Shown: positions 7,652-14,942, counted from the first letter of the stretch. The stretch: 16,148 nucleotides of DNA from Avisuccinivibrio_A sp964651505 (GCA_964651505.1 CAZYXT010000056.1:1-16148); one strand, 5' to 3'. The notes: generated from the letters alone by a model not told the origin. A program made the numbers and translations.

Positions 7652-7735
7652 GAGCTCCTCATTTGGCACAGGCTGCCAAGGCAATCCCGCGGGAACTCCT
7701 TTGATAAGGCATTTAAACATTCCTTTGATTGGGCA

Positions 7736-7760
7736 GGCAGATCAATTTGATTGATCTGCC
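7736..7760 (-). terminator. Strong hairpin after glgA, possible 3' end of glgCA mRNA
   Basis: GGCAGATCAA (7736-7745) pairs perfectly with TTGATCTGCC (7751-7760) over a five-base loop, 28 bp beyond the glgA stop. It is a ten-pair stem but lacks a T-run on either strand. It could be a 3'-end stabiliser or an inefficient terminator. Confidence 0.45.
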
Positions 7761-7788
7761 TTACGGAGCTCCCTCAAGCGTCAGGCCT

Positions 7789-9240
7789 TTACCACCACTT
7801 GGGTTTTTGCAAGGCTGCCTTGTACAGCTCCTCGTACTTGACGCAGCTGTCTTCCCAATTAAAGCGCGCCTGCATGGCATTGCGCTTGACGCGCTGCATC
7901 TCCTGAGGATCTTCTAAGTAGAAGATCAGGGTGCGGCGCAAGCAGGAGAGCAGCTCGTCGGGGCTGGCGTCGTTAAAGACGAAACCGTTGCCGTTTTGGC
8001 GATCATGGTCGTAGTCGATGACAGTGTCTTTGAGGCCGCCCACCGCGCGAACAATGGGCAGCGTGGCATAGGCCAAAGAGTAGATCTGATTGAGGCCGCA
8101 GGGCTCGAAGATGGATGGCATCAGGAAAAAGTCCGCGCCTGCTTCAATCTGATGGGCCAAGGTGTTGTCGTAGACGGGCTGGAAGCGCACCTTGTCGCGA
8201 TGGCGATCGGCAATCTCCTGCATCTGCCGCTCCAAGTTGGGATCGCCCGTGCCCTCGATGACGATTTGCACCTTGTGCTTTAAAAAGCGATCGAGAATGG
8301 GGATCAAAAGCCCCACGCCCTTTTGATCGGTAAGGCGCGCCACCATGCCGTACAGGGGGGTGTCGCCCATCTCAAAGCCAAGCTTCTTTTGCAACAGATA
8401 CTTGCCCAAGATCTTCTCTTCCATGGTTTTGAGGCTGTAGCGGACGCTCAAATGCTTGTCGGTGGCAGGATCCCAATCGGTGTAATCGCAACCGTTGATG
8501 ATGCCGCACAAATCGGCCGCCCGGTCTTGGAAGTTCTTGGCCATGCCGTGACCGCCAAGGTAAGTGGTCAGCTCCTGCGCGTACCCGGGGCTTACGGTGT
8601 TTATCTTGTCTGCATAGAACACGCCGCATTTTAAGAAGTTGATGTAGGAGCCTTGCATGATCATGTCGTTATAGACATTGTTGATCTCGGGGATGAAGTA
8701 GGTCTGCGAGCGGTCGAACACGCCTTGGAATGCACCGTTGTGAATGGTGATGACCGAGCGCGCATCCACAAAGTTGGGATCGTTGTTGTATTTGAAGCGC
8801 AAGATCATCGGGGTCAGGCCGGTGTGCCAGTCGTTGCAGTGCACGATATCCGGCTTAAACTCCATCACCTTGGCAGCATCCAAAGCCGCCGCGGCCAAGA
8901 AGGCATAACGCGAGCCGTTGTCCGAGTAGGCCTGATTGTTGTCGCCGTACAATGAGGTGCGCTTGTAAAAGCGTTCGCAGTCAATCAGCCAAGTCTCGAC
9001 CTCTCCGACAAAGGTCTTGCGGATCACATATTCTATTTCGATGTTCGTATCGGGGTTTAAGCTGCCTTTGCCCACAATCGGCAGGTCGAAAGCTCCTTTG
9101 ATGAGCGAGTAGCACGGCATGACCAGACGCACGTCGTGACCGTTGGCCTTAAGTTGGGCAGGCAGAGCTTTTGCCACGTCGGCCAAACCGCCGGTTTTGA
9201 TTAATCCTGCAATTTCGGAGGCAAGAAATAAAATTTTCAA
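7789..9240 (-). CDS. glgA: GlgA glycogen synthase (ADP-glucose type)
   Basis: This is a GT5 glucosyltransferase that extends alpha-1,4-glucan chains from ADP-glucose in the cytoplasm; 483 residues against about 477 in E. coli. The N-terminal ADP-glucose motif KTGGL is at 15-19, IHN with His167 in the catalytic cleft, NGCDYTDWDP at 250-258, ARLTDQKG at 301-308 (Arg and Lys contact the diphosphate) and EPCGL at 379-383. The start codon is TTG (9240-9238): an in-frame TGA lies only a few codons upstream with no ATG or GTG between, the N-terminus MKILFLASE matches the family, and GAGG sits 7 nt upstream. It follows glgC by 50 nt and is almost certainly co-transcribed. The weak start codon may keep GlgA below GlgC. 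Confidence 0.95.
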   Translation of the reverse strand: MKILFLASEIAGLIKTGGLADVAKALPAQLKANGHDVRLVMPCYSLIKGAFDLPIVGKGSLNPDTNIEIEYVIRKTFVGEVETWLIDCERFYKRTSLYGDNNQAYSDNGSRYAFLAAAALDAAKVMEFKPDIVHCNDWHTGLTPMILRFKYNNDPNFVDARSVITIHNGAFQGVFDRSQTYFIPEINNVYNDMIMQGSYINFLKCGVFYADKINTVSPGYAQELTTYLGGHGMAKNFQDRAADLCGIINGCDYTDWDPATDKHLSVRYSLKTMEEKILGKYLLQKKLGFEMGDTPLYGMVARLTDQKGVGLLIPILDRFLKHKVQIVIEGTGDPNLERQMQEIADRHRDKVRFQPVYDNTLAHQIEAGADFFLMPSIFEPCGLNQIYSLAYATLPIVRAVGGLKDTVIDYDHDRQNGNGFVFNDASPDELLSCLRRTLIFYLEDPQEMQRVKRNAMQARFNWEDSCVKYEELYKAALQKPKWW

Positions 9241-9290
9241 AATGTATCCTCAATTCACCATAGCCGTACAGGCAGCTATTTTATCTTAAA

Positions 9291-10538
9291 TTAAAACCCT
9301 AATCGCATTCCTTTGGGAATGACGACGATCCCATTTTTGGAAATATGCACGCCGTAATGGCCGCGAGCGGTGAGCAACTCGTCTTGTTTTCTGTCCACCC
9401 CTAAACAAAACCCGGGTGCAATCTGTACATGGCGATCGATGATGGCTCTTCGGATCACGCACCCTGCGCCGATGCTGACATCCCCGATGAGCACGCTCTC
9501 TTGTACATTTGCCCCGTCATCGGCATAACACCTAAAGCCCAACACCGACTTTTTGATGGCAGCCCCTTTGATGATGCACCCTGCCGAGATCAAAGATTGC
9601 GACACGATGGAGTGATGATCCCTCGTGTCGATGTAGCAGGTGGGCGCCAGCGGCGGGTAAAAGGTGTGCAGGGGCCAGTGCTGATTGAAGAGCCTGAAGG
9701 GAGGATCGGGGGATACCAGATCCATGCCTGCCTCAAAGTAAGCATCTATCGAGCCCACATCGCGCCAGTAGGCGCGGCTGCTCGCATCTTCCCCCGGGAT
9801 CTTGTTGGTGCCCAGATCGTAAACGGCCACCCGGTGGCAAGGATAGAGCTTGGGGATAATGTCCTTGCCAAAATCGTGTGATGACTTGTCATCTTGGGCA
9901 TCTTCGCACAAGACTTTCGACAAGATCTGAGGGTCAAAGATGTAATTGCCCATGGAAATGAGCGAGTACCCGGGCTGCGAGGGGATCTCCTTTGGGATGA
10001 GGGGCTTTTCTTCAAAGCCCACCATGAGGCCTTCTTCATCGACCTCGATGACGCCGAACCGTCCTGCCGCCTCAAGGCTTGGCATTTTCAAAGCCGCCAC
10101 GGTCAAAGCCGCCTTGCATCTGCCGTGGAAGTCAACCATTTGGCGGATGTCCATCTTGTAGATGTGATCCGAGCCGAATATGCAGACGCAATCGGGGTAT
10201 TGATCTTCGATAAAGGAGAGGTTTTGGTAAATGGCATCGGCCGTGCCCCGGTACCACTCCTTGCCTGTGCGCATTTGGGCAGGAATGGCATCGATAAAGC
10301 AGCCCGGGATGCCGCTTACGGTCCAGCCGTTTTTTAAATGCAAGTACAGCGACTGCGACTTGTACTGCGTCAAGACAAACAGCTTGATGAAACCTGAGTT
10401 GATGAAATTGTTGAGCACAAAGTCAATCAACCGGTAACTGCCGCCAAAGGGCACGGCAGGTTTGCTGCGCGATTGGGTCAGAGGCATCAGCCGCGTCCCT
10501 TCGCCTCCGGCCAAGATCATTCCAAGCACTCCGCTCAT
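9291..10538 (-). CDS. glgC: GlgC glucose-1-phosphate adenylyltransferase
   Basis: This enzyme makes ADP-glucose from glucose-1-phosphate and ATP, the committed step of bacterial glycogen synthesis. It has 415 residues, slightly shorter than E. coli GlgC (431), mainly at the N-terminus. The nucleotidyltransferase domain shows GGEGTRLMPLT (11-21), RSKPAVPFGG (24-33), WYRGTADA (96-103), FGSDHIYKMD (121-130), GRFGV (159-163), FEEKP (175-179) and YWRDVGSIDAYFEA (257-270). The region from about 295 on is the left-handed beta-helix, which in enteric enzymes carries sites for fructose-1,6-bisphosphate activation and AMP inhibition; I cannot tell the allosteric type here. The ATG at 10538 has GAGGT about five bases upstream. 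First gene of glgCA, divergent from the TRAP gene. Confidence 0.95.
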   Translation of the reverse strand: MSGVLGMILAGGEGTRLMPLTQSRSKPAVPFGGSYRLIDFVLNNFINSGFIKLFVLTQYKSQSLYLHLKNGWTVSGIPGCFIDAIPAQMRTGKEWYRGTADAIYQNLSFIEDQYPDCVCIFGSDHIYKMDIRQMVDFHGRCKAALTVAALKMPSLEAAGRFGVIEVDEEGLMVGFEEKPLIPKEIPSQPGYSLISMGNYIFDPQILSKVLCEDAQDDKSSHDFGKDIIPKLYPCHRVAVYDLGTNKIPGEDASSRAYWRDVGSIDAYFEAGMDLVSPDPPFRLFNQHWPLHTFYPPLAPTCYIDTRDHHSIVSQSLISAGCIIKGAAIKKSVLGFRCYADDGANVQESVLIGDVSIGAGCVIRRAIIDRHVQIAPGFCLGVDRKQDELLTARGHYGVHISKNGIVVIPKGMRLGF

Positions 10539-10578
10539 CGGTCACCTCGCAAAATCCGTCCACGCACACGCTCATGTC

Positions 10579-10587
10579 AGCATAGCA
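10579..10587 (-). promoter_or_regulatory. Candidate extended -10 promoter element for glgC
   Basis: On the minus strand, TATGCT (10584-10579) is preceded by TGC, giving the extended -10 pattern TGnTATnnT. It lies about 40 nt before the glgC start. No good -35 is present at 16-18 bp, so it would depend on the extended -10 or on an activator. Confidence 0.35.
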
Positions 10588-10778
10588 AAAAGGCTCTTGC
10601 AAATTATTGATGCAGTTGGCAAATCTGCCCACAAATTCCCTTGCATTGCCAAATAAAAGCAAATGAGGCGCGATTGGGGCAGATCTTAAAGAGGCAATCT
10701 TGAAAATAAAACAAGCATGAGGCAATTTGCCCCCCGGCAAAAAAGACGGGATTAGCAGGCTGTGGCGCAAAAACTTCT

Positions 10779-10806
10779 TTGAGATTTTAAGGCGGTGCCT
10801 TTAAAT
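10779..10806 (+). promoter_or_regulatory. Weak candidate promoter for the TRAP receptor gene
   Basis: TTGAGA (10779-10784) is one mismatch from the -35 consensus. TTAAAT (10801-10806) follows at 16 bp with four of six -10 matches. An inverted repeat AAGGC/GCCTT (10789-10801) fills most of the spacer, as an operator might. The start point would lie about 150 nt before the gene. The boxes are weak. Confidence 0.3.
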
Positions 10807-10961
10807 GCCGTTAAACACGATGAGGTGCGGGCGCTTAATTTGACCTATCATTAAAATGAGGGCTTTGACCCAACAAGAGGCGCCGATTGCACAAGCCTGA
10901 GCTTCTTAAACTCAAGGTTTAGGGAGCAAGGCGGAGCCATGGGCAAAATAGAGGAGAGATC

Positions 10962-12029
10962 ATGAATTTTATCGGCATGTCCCTGTTGGCGGCAGGCGCG
11001 CTTTTTTTGAGCGCTTGCGGACAATATCAGTCGGCAGCGCAAACCCAAACCCAACCTCAACCCCCGGCAGAGGCCCAAGATAACGAGCGCATCACCCTTA
11101 AGGTTGCATTCACTCATTCTGAGGAGCATCCCCAATATGAGGCCTTGGCGGCATTGGCCGACGATTTGAGCGCGACGACGCAGGGTCGCTGCCAAATGGA
11201 GATTTACCCCAACGGCAAGCTCGGGTCTCAGAGCGTGATCGTCGAAAAGGTGCAGTCAGGCCAGGTGGACATGGCCGTGGCAGCAGGGCCGATCCTCGAC
11301 AGCTGGGAGCCCAAGTTCGCCATCCTCCATCTGCCTTATCTGTTTCGCGATCAAAACCAGCTTTTAAAGGCGATGAGCAACCAAGAGCTCATGGGGTCTT
11401 TGTATCAGGAGCTGGAGCATCAGAACATTAAAGTGCTGACCGCCTTGTACGCAGGCTTGCGCAATGTTTACACGCGGGGCAAGGAGATCAACAGCGTAGA
11501 CGACTTGAGAGGCCTGAGGCTTAGCGTCTTTCAGTCGCAAAGCACGATTAACTTCGCCGCCGCCATGGGCATTAACGGCGTTCCCGTCGATCCGCACGAG
11601 GTTATCTCCGCCATCAGCGCAGGAGATATCGACGGAGCCGAGAACGACGTGGTCGAATATTACGAGCTTTATCACCACAGGGAGGCCCCTTATTACAATC
11701 TGACCAAGCATGCCGTCACAAGCGATTTTCTCATCATCAATGCGCAGACTTATTTGGAGCTGCCGCAGGAGGTCAAAGACTTTTTTGACCAAAATCTTGC
11801 AAGGTGGCAAAGCTACGAGTTTGATCTGTTTGCCGAGTCTGAGATAGAGACTTTAAACAAAGCCCAAATCGAAGGGGTTGTCATCGTCGACACCGACGTG
11901 CGCGAGTTCAGGCAAAGAGCCGCGGCCGTCGCGCACTCGCACACCTATGATGCCCGCGAACGGGTGATCCTCGATAAGATCTTCGAGATCATAAATGACA
12001 AACCTCAAGCCTCGGAGCAAAAGCCCTAA
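10962..12029 (+). CDS. TRAP-type (DctP-family) solute-binding lipoprotein, no DctQM nearby
   Basis: A 355-residue DctP-family extracytoplasmic receptor. The signal peptide ends in lipobox LSAC (Cys19), followed by a Gln/Pro-rich linker (20-40), so it is a lipoprotein; many DctP receptors are free in the periplasm. Family signs are ITLKVAFTHSEEHPQ (44-58), GQVDMAVA (100-107), LPYLFRD (124-130), DLRGLRLSVF (181-190) and GDIDGAEND (221-229). The first conserved ligand arginine is present (Arg167 in GLRNV). The second, nearly invariant one (Arg147 in SiaP, in the DMKGLKLRV block) is replaced by Ser188. No DctQ or DctM genes flank it: glgC is divergent and a DeoR gene follows after 172 bp. It may use a permease encoded elsewhere, or act as a sensor. 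GGAG lies five bases before ATG. Confidence 0.88.
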   Translation: MNFIGMSLLAAGALFLSACGQYQSAAQTQTQPQPPAEAQDNERITLKVAFTHSEEHPQYEALAALADDLSATTQGRCQMEIYPNGKLGSQSVIVEKVQSGQVDMAVAAGPILDSWEPKFAILHLPYLFRDQNQLLKAMSNQELMGSLYQELEHQNIKVLTALYAGLRNVYTRGKEINSVDDLRGLRLSVFQSQSTINFAAAMGINGVPVDPHEVISAISAGDIDGAENDVVEYYELYHHREAPYYNLTKHAVTSDFLIINAQTYLELPQEVKDFFDQNLARWQSYEFDLFAESEIETLNKAQIEGVVIVDTDVREFRQRAAAVAHSHTYDARERVILDKIFEIINDKPQASEQKP

Positions 12030-12030
12030 A

Positions 12031-12064
12031 ACAGGGCGCCAAAAGTCCCCGGGGATGGCCCTGT
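12031..12064 (+). terminator. Stem-loop after the TRAP receptor gene, no T-run
   Basis: ACAGGGC (12031-12037) pairs with GCCCTGT (12058-12064), and TCCCCGGGGA (12046-12055) is self-complementary inside it. It starts two bases after the stop. Without a T-run it is probably a 3'-end or Rho-region structure, not a classical intrinsic terminator. Confidence 0.4.
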
Positions 12065-12129
12065 GGCAGGAAGGGGCGGCAAATGAGCAAAATGAGATAT
12101 GTGTGAACGACTGTTAAAACAAAAGAATC

Positions 12130-12135
12130 TATAAT
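12130..12135 (+). promoter_or_regulatory. Consensus -10 box upstream of the DeoR gene
   Basis: A perfect TATAAT lies at 12130-12135, 67 bp before the chosen DeoR start. There is no clear -35 at 16-18 bp. Transcription would begin near 12142, so the palindrome at 12163-12180 lies in the early transcribed region. Confidence 0.4.
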
Positions 12136-12162
12136 ATCCTTGGCCGATGATTTCAATGAGGG

Positions 12163-12180
12163 TCTGAAAGTCCTTTCAGA
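12163..12180. promoter_or_regulatory. 18-bp palindrome, possible operator of the DeoR repressor
   Basis: TCTGAAAG (12163-12170) and CTTTCAGA (12173-12180) are perfect inverted repeats with a 2-bp centre, between the -10 box and the ribosome site. The position suits self-repression by the DeoR protein. No second copy was noticed next to other genes in the window. Confidence 0.4.
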
Positions 12181-12201
12181 GCTTATATAAGAGGTATGCC
12201 T

Positions 12202-12960
12202 ATGATCCCTGCTCAAAGACGGCAGAGTATCTTGCAGCAATTGCAGGATCAGGGGGTGATCAGCATCAGCGAGCTGGTGCAAAAACTGCAAGTTTCCCAC
12301 ATGACTGTGCGCCGCGATCTGCAGGTTTTGGAAAAAGAAGGAGCGGTGGTCATCGTCTCAGGGGGCGTGCAACTGACCCGCAGGCTGTATCTTGAGCCCT
12401 CCCATCAGGAAAAAGAATCCCTGGCCTACGAGCAAAAACAGCGCATCGGGGAATTTGCCGCCTCCTTGATCAAAGATCACGTCTGCATTTATCTTGATGC
12501 CGGCACCACGAGCCTGGCTTTGTGCCGCCATTTGGGCAATTTTGAAGATCTGACCATTGCCTCCAATGACTTTGAGGTCATCAATTATTTGATTGCCTGC
12601 ACCAATCACACCCTGATCCACGCAGGGGGCATGGTGCAAAAGGAAAACCGCTCCTCGGTGGGACATCTGGCAGCCAATACATTAAGCAGCCTGTCCTTTG
12701 ACATTGCCTTCATCTCGGCCCCCTCCTTTGATCAAAGGGCCGTCACCACCCCGGATCACGGCAAGGTGGTGGTCAAGCAGGCGGCAGTGGGCTCAAGCCA
12801 AAAGAAGATCCTTATTTCAGATTCGAGCAAATACGGCCATTTTGCAACCTACGTGGCCGTCAACATGACCGACATCGATCATATAATCACCGACACGGGA
12901 CTGTCCGCAGGCGCAGCCGAGGGCTTCGAATCCCGCGGCATCATGGTCACCATGGTCTAA
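12202..12960 (+). CDS. DeoR/GlpR-family transcriptional repressor
   Basis: A 252-residue regulator of the DeoR family, which usually represses sugar or polyol catabolism and is released by a sugar phosphate. The N-terminal winged helix-turn-helix is at about 6-57 (ISELVQKLQVSHMTVRRDLQ, followed by the LEKEG wing). The C-terminal DeoR sensor domain is at about 75-230, with the phosphosugar pocket motif DAGTTS and later FISAPSF and SDSSKYG. Two ATGs are near: 12196 is only one base after the GAGG site (12191-12194), while 12202 is seven bases after it and gives the family opening MIPAQRR; I chose 12202. It stands alone, with no sugar kinase, isomerase or transporter operon next to it. The preceding TRAP receptor gene is 172 bp away and could be a target, but nothing shows that. 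Confidence 0.9.
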   Translation: MIPAQRRQSILQQLQDQGVISISELVQKLQVSHMTVRRDLQVLEKEGAVVIVSGGVQLTRRLYLEPSHQEKESLAYEQKQRIGEFAASLIKDHVCIYLDAGTTSLALCRHLGNFEDLTIASNDFEVINYLIACTNHTLIHAGGMVQKENRSSVGHLAANTLSSLSFDIAFISAPSFDQRAVTTPDHGKVVVKQAAVGSSQKKILISDSSKYGHFATYVAVNMTDIDHIITDTGLSAGAAEGFESRGIMVTMV

Positions 12961-12985
12961 CGCCGATAAATGCATTCTGATGACG

Positions 12986-13007
12986 CTTTGCCGCCTCTGC
13001 GGCAAAG
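12986..13007 (+). terminator. Stem-loop after the DeoR gene
   Basis: CTTTGCCGC (12986-12994) pairs perfectly with GCGGCAAAG (12999-13007) over CTCT, 25 bp after the stop. The stem is strong but the sequence after it is GC-rich, so termination would be inefficient on the plus strand. Confidence 0.5.
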
Positions 13008-13152
13008 TGCCCCTGCGCGCCTGCCAAGAGCCCGGGTTTTTTGCCTTTAAGAGCGCAAAACCTTAAGGCGGCTTAAAAAAAGTGTGACCGCAGGTGCCTT
13101 TTGCCTTAAGATAATAAACGGTATCAAGAGCCACAGGCAGGATAAAAATAAG

Positions 13153-14568
13153 ATGAGCCAAAGTCAGATCTTAATTGTCGATGATGACAGCAAACTGCGG
13201 GAAGCCATTGCAGACACGCTGCTTTTGACAGGCTATAGATGCCTTGAGGCAGGCAGCGGCGAAGATGCCTTGGAGATCTTAGGCAAAAGGCATGTGGACA
13301 TGGTCATCTCCGACATTCAAATGGGCGGCATGGACGGCCACACCCTGTTAAACAGCATCAATGCCAAGTTCCCCGGGCTGCCGGTCCTGCTGATGACTGC
13401 CTATGCCAACATCAACGGCGCGGTGCGGGCCATGCGCGAGGGCGCCATCGATTATCTGGCCAAGCCCTTTGCCCCCGAAGTATTGCTAAATCAGGTCTCT
13501 CGTTATGTGCCGGTCAAGAAAATCGCCAAGGGCGAGCCCATCTGGCAAGATCCGTCTACGGGCGAATTGCTGCAATTGGCTTTAAAGGTGGCGGTCACCG
13601 AGGCCACCGTCATGATCACGGGGCCCTCAGGCTCCGGCAAGGAGATCTTAAGCCGCTTTGTGCACGATCACTCCTTGCGCAAGGGCGGACCCTTTGTGGC
13701 CATCAATTGCGCGGCCATTCCCGACACCATGCTCGAGGCCACCTTGTTCGGCTATGAAAAAGGAGCCTTCACGGGCGCCGTGCAGGCGTGCCCGGGCAAA
13801 TTTGAACAGGCCCAGGGCGGCACCATCTTGCTTGATGAGATCACCGAGATGGATCTGTCCTTGCAGGCCAAGCTTTTGCGCGTGCTGCAGGAAAAAGAAG
13901 TGGAGCGTCTGGGCTCGCGCAAAACCATCGACCTTGATGTGCGCGTGATTGCAACCTCCAACCGCGATCTCAAACAGGCCGTGGCCGAGCACAAATTCCG
14001 CGAAGATCTCTATTACCGCTTAAACGTCTTTCCTTTGCGCTGGCGTCCTTTAAAAGATCGTCCCAAAGATATCATCCCTTTGGCCGAGCACTTTTTGCGC
14101 CTGCACGCCTCCCAATCGCAAAAGGCCATTCCCAAACTTGACGAGGCGGCAGGGGAGAAGCTCTTGTCCTATGCGTGGCCCGGCAACGTGCGCGAGCTTG
14201 ACAATGTCATGCAGCGCGCCCTGATCTTAAGCCGCGACGAGCATATCACCGCCTCCTGCCTGGTCCTTGACGATTCTCCATCGGCCAAGATCTTAAATGA
14301 GGCCGCCCCGGTTGCGCCAAGAGACGATGAGGCAGAGCCTTTGCCCGATGACTCTCTGATGTCGGCCGAAAGCAGGCTTCGCAATCAGAAGATCCCGCAA
14401 AATTTGGGCGGCGAGCTTAAATTGCAGGAGTATCAGATTATCTTGGATGCCTTAATCGAGCTTAAAGGCAACCGTCAGGCCGTATCTGACAAACTTGGGA
14501 TCAGTCCGCGCACCTTGCGCTACAAAATTGCCAAGATGCGCGATGAGGGCATGATCATCCCGGGGTAA
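13153..14568 (+). CDS. flrC: Sigma54-dependent response regulator, FlrC/FleR-like flagellar activator
   Basis: A 471-residue NtrC-class activator. The receiver domain is at 1-120: acidic pocket DDD (10-12), phospho-acceptor Asp54, Thr82 and Lys104. The AAA+ domain is at about 130-360: Walker A GPSGSGKE (157-164), the sigma54 contact loop GAFTGA (204-209), Walker B GGTILLDE (222-229) and RALIL near the end. The Fis-like HTH is at about 425-465 (GNRQAVSDKLGISPRTLRYK). The ending with SPRTLRYKIAKMRDEGM and the whole layout resemble FleR (Pseudomonas) and FlrC (Vibrio), which switch on hook-basal-body genes when phosphorylated by FleS/FlrB. A GTG at 13084 in the same frame would add 23 residues of no receiver character and lacks a ribosome site, so the ATG at 13153 is preferred although its AGG is about 11 nt away. 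No histidine kinase or flagellar gene is adjacent. The class is certain; the flagellar role is by resemblance. Confidence 0.88.
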   Translation: MSQSQILIVDDDSKLREAIADTLLLTGYRCLEAGSGEDALEILGKRHVDMVISDIQMGGMDGHTLLNSINAKFPGLPVLLMTAYANINGAVRAMREGAIDYLAKPFAPEVLLNQVSRYVPVKKIAKGEPIWQDPSTGELLQLALKVAVTEATVMITGPSGSGKEILSRFVHDHSLRKGGPFVAINCAAIPDTMLEATLFGYEKGAFTGAVQACPGKFEQAQGGTILLDEITEMDLSLQAKLLRVLQEKEVERLGSRKTIDLDVRVIATSNRDLKQAVAEHKFREDLYYRLNVFPLRWRPLKDRPKDIIPLAEHFLRLHASQSQKAIPKLDEAAGEKLLSYAWPGNVRELDNVMQRALILSRDEHITASCLVLDDSPSAKILNEAAPVAPRDDEAEPLPDDSLMSAESRLRNQKIPQNLGGELKLQEYQIILDALIELKGNRQAVSDKLGISPRTLRYKIAKMRDEGMIIPG

Positions 14569-14589
14569 CCCCCTCAATCCTCCTAAAAG

Positions 14590-14614
14590 ATCCGGCTTTA
14601 AACAGGCCGGATTT
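14590..14614 (+). terminator. Probable intrinsic terminator of flrC
   Basis: ATCCGGC (14590-14596) pairs with GCCGGAT (14606-14612), 21 bp after the stop, followed by a short T-run. The seven-pair stem is GC-rich; the T-run is short, so efficiency may be moderate. Confidence 0.6.
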
Positions 14615-14909
14615 GAAGCGCGCCTTTCTTATTCTCCTTTTATCTTATTTCAATGTTTTTGCCAAAAAGCGCTCTGTCAAGAGCCTGAGGATTTGAAGCT
14701 TCAGTCACCCCGCGCCTCATTTTTTGCCATGCACCAATCTCGTGCCGCTTGCCTCAAAAGCCTTGGAAGTTTCATAAGAAGCGCCTAGGCCATGGCAGCC
14801 TTGGGCGGCGCGCTCTTACGTGTGCTTAATTGAAAAATTAGTGCACCGGCATGGGGCAGAAGATCGGAGTCTTGAGGCTGCATTTAATTTATGAATGAAA
14901 TTGTTTAAA

Positions 14910-14942
14910 TTTGTGCACGTTTGTGCACGTTTCATGTAAAAT
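14910..14942 (+). promoter_or_regulatory. Tandem GTGCAC operator-like repeats over the iclR promoter
   Basis: The 10-bp unit TTTGTGCACG occurs twice head to tail (14910-14919, 14920-14929), each with the palindrome GTGCAC, exactly one helical turn apart. A -10-like TAAAAT preceded by TG lies at 14937-14942; the repeats occupy the place of the -35 box. This suits a repressor site, perhaps for the IclR protein itself. The repeats are seen directly; the function is inferred. Confidence 0.5.

Larger units (their letters stand above)
7306..7735. other. Convergent non-coding gap with palindromes and TTGTCAT repeats
   Basis: About 430 bp lie between the ends of two convergent operons, a place that normally needs little regulation. 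They hold a perfect 9-bp inverted repeat AAGCAAGAG/CTCTTGCTT (7354-7373), three TGTCAT copies (7605-7610, 7627-7632, 7646-7651), an inverted repeat TTGGCA-N5-TGCCAA (7663-7679) and a perfect Shine-Dalgarno-like AAAGGAGG (7581-7588) with no usable frame behind it. A 47-codon ATG frame (7391-7534) has no ribosome site. An unannotated small RNA or remnant regulatory region is possible; I cannot call either. Confidence 0.4.
10539..10961. other. Divergent control region between glgC and the TRAP receptor gene
   Basis: 423 bp without a gene. The left part holds a candidate extended -10 promoter for glgC and an inverted repeat TTTGCC/GGCAAA around CCCC (10726-10741). The right part holds a possible promoter for the receptor gene (10779-10806) with AAGGC/GCCTT (10789-10801) in its spacer, two TTTGACC direct repeats (10839-10845, 10864-10870) and an 8-codon frame at 10939-10965 that overlaps the receptor start. 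No recognised regulator site was identified. Confidence 0.45.

Noticed and set aside
12196..12201. First ATG as the DeoR start
   Set aside because: It is one base from GAGG; the ATG at 12202 has correct spacing and the family N-terminus.
12962..12969. GCCGATAA, an exact flagellar sigma28 -10 box, about 190 bp before the FlrC-like gene
   Set aside because: No TAAA-type -35 lies about 15 bp upstream, so it is probably chance, although the neighbour is flagellar.
12961..13152. Sigma54 (-24/-12) promoter for the FlrC-like gene
   Set aside because: GG and GC doublets such as GGTGCCTTTTGC have the wrong spacing (8 rather than 10 bases).
13084..13152. Upstream GTG start for the FlrC-like protein
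   Set aside because: No ribosome site, and the added 23 residues do not belong to the receiver fold, which begins right after the ATG at 13153.
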